DNA of 20,192 nucleotides from Entrophospora sp. SA101 (Eukaryota > Glomeromycota > Glomeromycetes > Entrophosporales > Entrophosporaceae), in contig CAUDNR010000910.1 in assembly GCA_958430865.1 (NCBI GenBank), forward strand, positions 1 through 20,192. Reading direction: 5' to 3'. Every line of letters starts with the position of its first letter. Position 1 is the stretch's first letter. Under the pieces are notes generated by a model. That model saw only the letters and a program-made list of their open reading frames with translations. It ran no database searches and was not told the origin of the DNA. This document shows positions 18,518 to 20,192 of the stretch, one piece after another. A program made the position numbers and the translations under genes.

Positions 18518-19507
18518 TTTTTATTATTTTAATAATTCCGATTAAATTTTAATTATTTCAAGAATAAATTTTAATAATTAGTAATTTAAATAATTTTGAT
18601 GATTATAATAATTTTAAAAAAAAAATGAAAAAATTATTTTATTATATATATAATAATTTGGATAGGTACAACATCATGTGGCGTAACACAACTTTCATCA
18701 AAAAAATCGTGGGAGATTTAATATTGACAAAACAAGACAAGGACGAAAAATTTGAATTGTAGAATTATTAATTGTGGATGTATAAAATGTATAAACATTA
18801 TTATCATCGGGTTTTGCTTTTCTTTTAGTTGTGTAAATTAATTTTTAATTTATATTATCTTTAAAACAATTTGAAATTGAACTTAATTTTTTGGGGCACA
18901 GGTCTAGTAGATTTTATTGATAGTGCAAGAAAATGTATTTTCAAAAAAATTTTTTTTCTGCAATGAATAATGATTGGATAATTTTTATGTAATACTTGCT
19001 TCTTGTTCTGATTTGCCCGATAATAAAGTTTTTAATTATTAAAAAAATAACAATAACTAATAGAAAAGAGGCACTTCTCCCACATTTAGAATCGATCCCG
19101 TCCCGCAATTAATTAAAATTATGAAGTTTAATTAATAATCGATTGTTTGATTGATAAAATGAAAGATTTACGTGAAAAAAAAATTTCCATATGAATTATC
19201 AAAACATTGTTATGATACCACGTGATATTCAGCTTGGATCGTTGCATCATTGGTTGATCTCACCCTAATACTAATACTAACAAATCTGTTTCACGGAAAA
19301 ATTTCTTTTTGGAAATTATGTTATTAGGTTTATTTTTAAATTGATGTTCAGCTCTATAATTATGTAATTTCTATCAGAACCTTTTATTCTATTAGTGATG
19401 CATGATTTCTAAATTTGGGAATAAATATTCGTGTTACCTTCTGATTATAGCCATAAAGTTACCAATTTAGGTAGTAAACGGCTTAGCGGCTAAGGATTTT
19501 TAAACGG
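18518..19507. other. Arginase upstream region
   Basis: About 1 kb of AT-rich DNA between the arginase start and the next gene's end. A TATATATATAA run (18643-18653) lies about 126-136 bp before the ATG and is a candidate TATA region. CACGTGA-type sequence occurs at 19219-19225. Apart from the small ORF at 18676-18762 I see no coding content. The whole region is repeated at 9746-10735. Confidence 0.45.
18676..18762 (+). other. 28-codon small ORF divergent from arginase
   Basis: Starts MWRNTTFIKKIVGDLIL, ends in an acidic/basic tail (KQDKDEKFEL) and a TAG stop. It starts with ATG, has a protein-like composition and lies 159 bp from the arginase start on the opposite strand. It could be a small protein, part of a first exon, an upstream ORF of a divergent transcript, or chance. 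No family is recognised. Confidence 0.25.
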
Positions 19508-19650
19508 CTAATTACCATTATCGTTGTTGTTGTCATCATCATCATCATCTGAAAGATCCCGTAATGTTGATGCGATATGAAATATTTTTGATACAAATTT
19601 CCATAGTGCAAAATGAACAATTAACAAACAGAAAATAGCTTTGCTTCTCT
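19508..19650 (-). CDS. Candidate terminal exon of an unidentified membrane protein (partial)
   Basis: After a CAG acceptor (19651-19653) an open frame of 143 nt runs to TAG (19508-19510). It encodes a hydrophobic segment (KAIFCLLIVHFALWKF), a short linker (HIASTLRDLS) and an Asp/Asn tail (DDDDDDNNNDNGN), which looks like a membrane anchor with an acidic C-terminus. A possible first exon lies at 20124-20181 (MSTESKTKRKKLVVGMRWL, then GTGAGT) in compatible phase; I could not place the exons between them with confidence. No family assigned. Confidence 0.35.
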
Positions 19651-20123
19651 CTGTACCTTATAATATATCTTTGACATTTGTACATTTTTGTGGTCACATC
19701 TTCTGTGATTGCTTTAGCTTCCTCCATTTTGTCTTCATATTCCTCAACACCCTATTTAGGTGTGCCACATGACACGACCCATCGATTGTGTCAAGGGCAT
19801 CCACCAAAGCAAACCTAAAGGTGTGCAAATTTTTATTTCAATTCAAAAAAATATATTCCGAGTTTGTCAGTAATTATTATTGGATCAATTAAATTTTAGA
19901 GTTCATGTATTTCAGGCAAGAGACACCCTAAAATTGATTGATGGCATAATTTCATTTCGTTCATTCATTTCATTCTATATAGTAAAAAATTAACATTATT
20001 CAATGAGAATGTAATTTACTTGCCAAACAAAACGAGAATGATGCTATGGGTTTTATTCTTCATCACTATCGTGACGGCGAGTGTCGATAACCACCACCAT
20101 TCTTTTAATAAACACTCACTCAC

Positions 20124-20181
20124 CCAACCAACGCATCCCCACGACCAGTTTCTTTCTTTTTGTTTTAGATTCAGTAGACAT
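20124..20181 (-). CDS. Candidate first exon of the same minus-strand gene
   Basis: ATG at 20181 opens 19 codons plus one base, then the strong donor GTGAGT (20118-20123). The peptide is basic (KTKRKK). Its phase matches the candidate last exon at 19508-19650, but the middle is unresolved: GTTTGCTTTGG near 19816 and GGTGTTGAGG near 19750 follow TAG acceptors and are possible exon starts. Weak support. Confidence 0.25.
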
Positions 20182-20192
20182 CAAAAAAAAAG

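Larger units (their letters stand above)
17988..19508 (-). repeat. 1521-bp inverted repeat, arm 2 (native arginase 5' half)
   Basis: Reverse complement of 9745-11265. This arm continues into arginase exons 3-6, so it is the native copy. The inner boundary lies in arginase intron 2. The outer boundary (19508) falls on the stop codon of the candidate minus-strand gene to the right. Confidence 0.95.

Overview
The window looks like nuclear DNA of a fungus with a very AT-rich, repeat-rich genome. Proteins carry asparagine and Asn/Ser runs, introns are about 80-130 nt, and the genes include a fungal-type arginase and a BRE4-type membrane protein. I infer an arbuscular mycorrhizal fungus, Rhizophagus or a relative. 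That is an inference from style, not a database match.

Layout. Positions 1-3560 are gene-poor and full of small repeats: a degenerate tandem block, a Tc1/mariner-like MITE, one end of a pogo-like element, and two copies of a 178-bp hairpin element. Positions 3664-5427 (minus strand) hold the most striking object: a small secreted, Kex2-type peptide precursor. Its first exon encodes a signal peptide and LEKR. The rest is spread over twelve microexons of 3, 4 or 12 nt and a short last exon, separated by tandemly repeated introns. Joined, the 14 exons give one open frame of 59 codons plus a stop. A MITE sits inside one of the introns.

Positions 6197-19508 form a rearranged locus. A 1707-bp segment occurs twice in direct orientation (6197-7903 and 11262-12968). 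A 1521-bp segment occurs twice in inverted orientation (9745-11265 and 17988-19508). I see no differences between copies where I compared them. Between the repeats lie an unrecognised N-rich ORF (7890-9347), an intact BRE4-like gene (12876-16705, five exons, about 1156 aa) and an intact arginase (17063-18517, six exons, 312 aa). The inverted arm carries a truncated arginase (exons 1-2 only). The direct repeat carries the 3' end of the BRE4-like gene and a decayed fragment of a D-3-phosphoglycerate dehydrogenase gene. The junctions suggest template switching, or else an assembly error joining haplotypes.

The right end (19508-20181) holds candidate exons of an unidentified minus-strand gene whose stop codon sits exactly on the inverted-repeat boundary.

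The genes do not form an operon-like unit. Arginase splits arginine into urea and ornithine, the BRE4-like protein is a membrane protein related to the aromatic-acid exporters, and the peptide gene is a separate secreted-signal or effector candidate. All splice models here were built by hand from the sequence.
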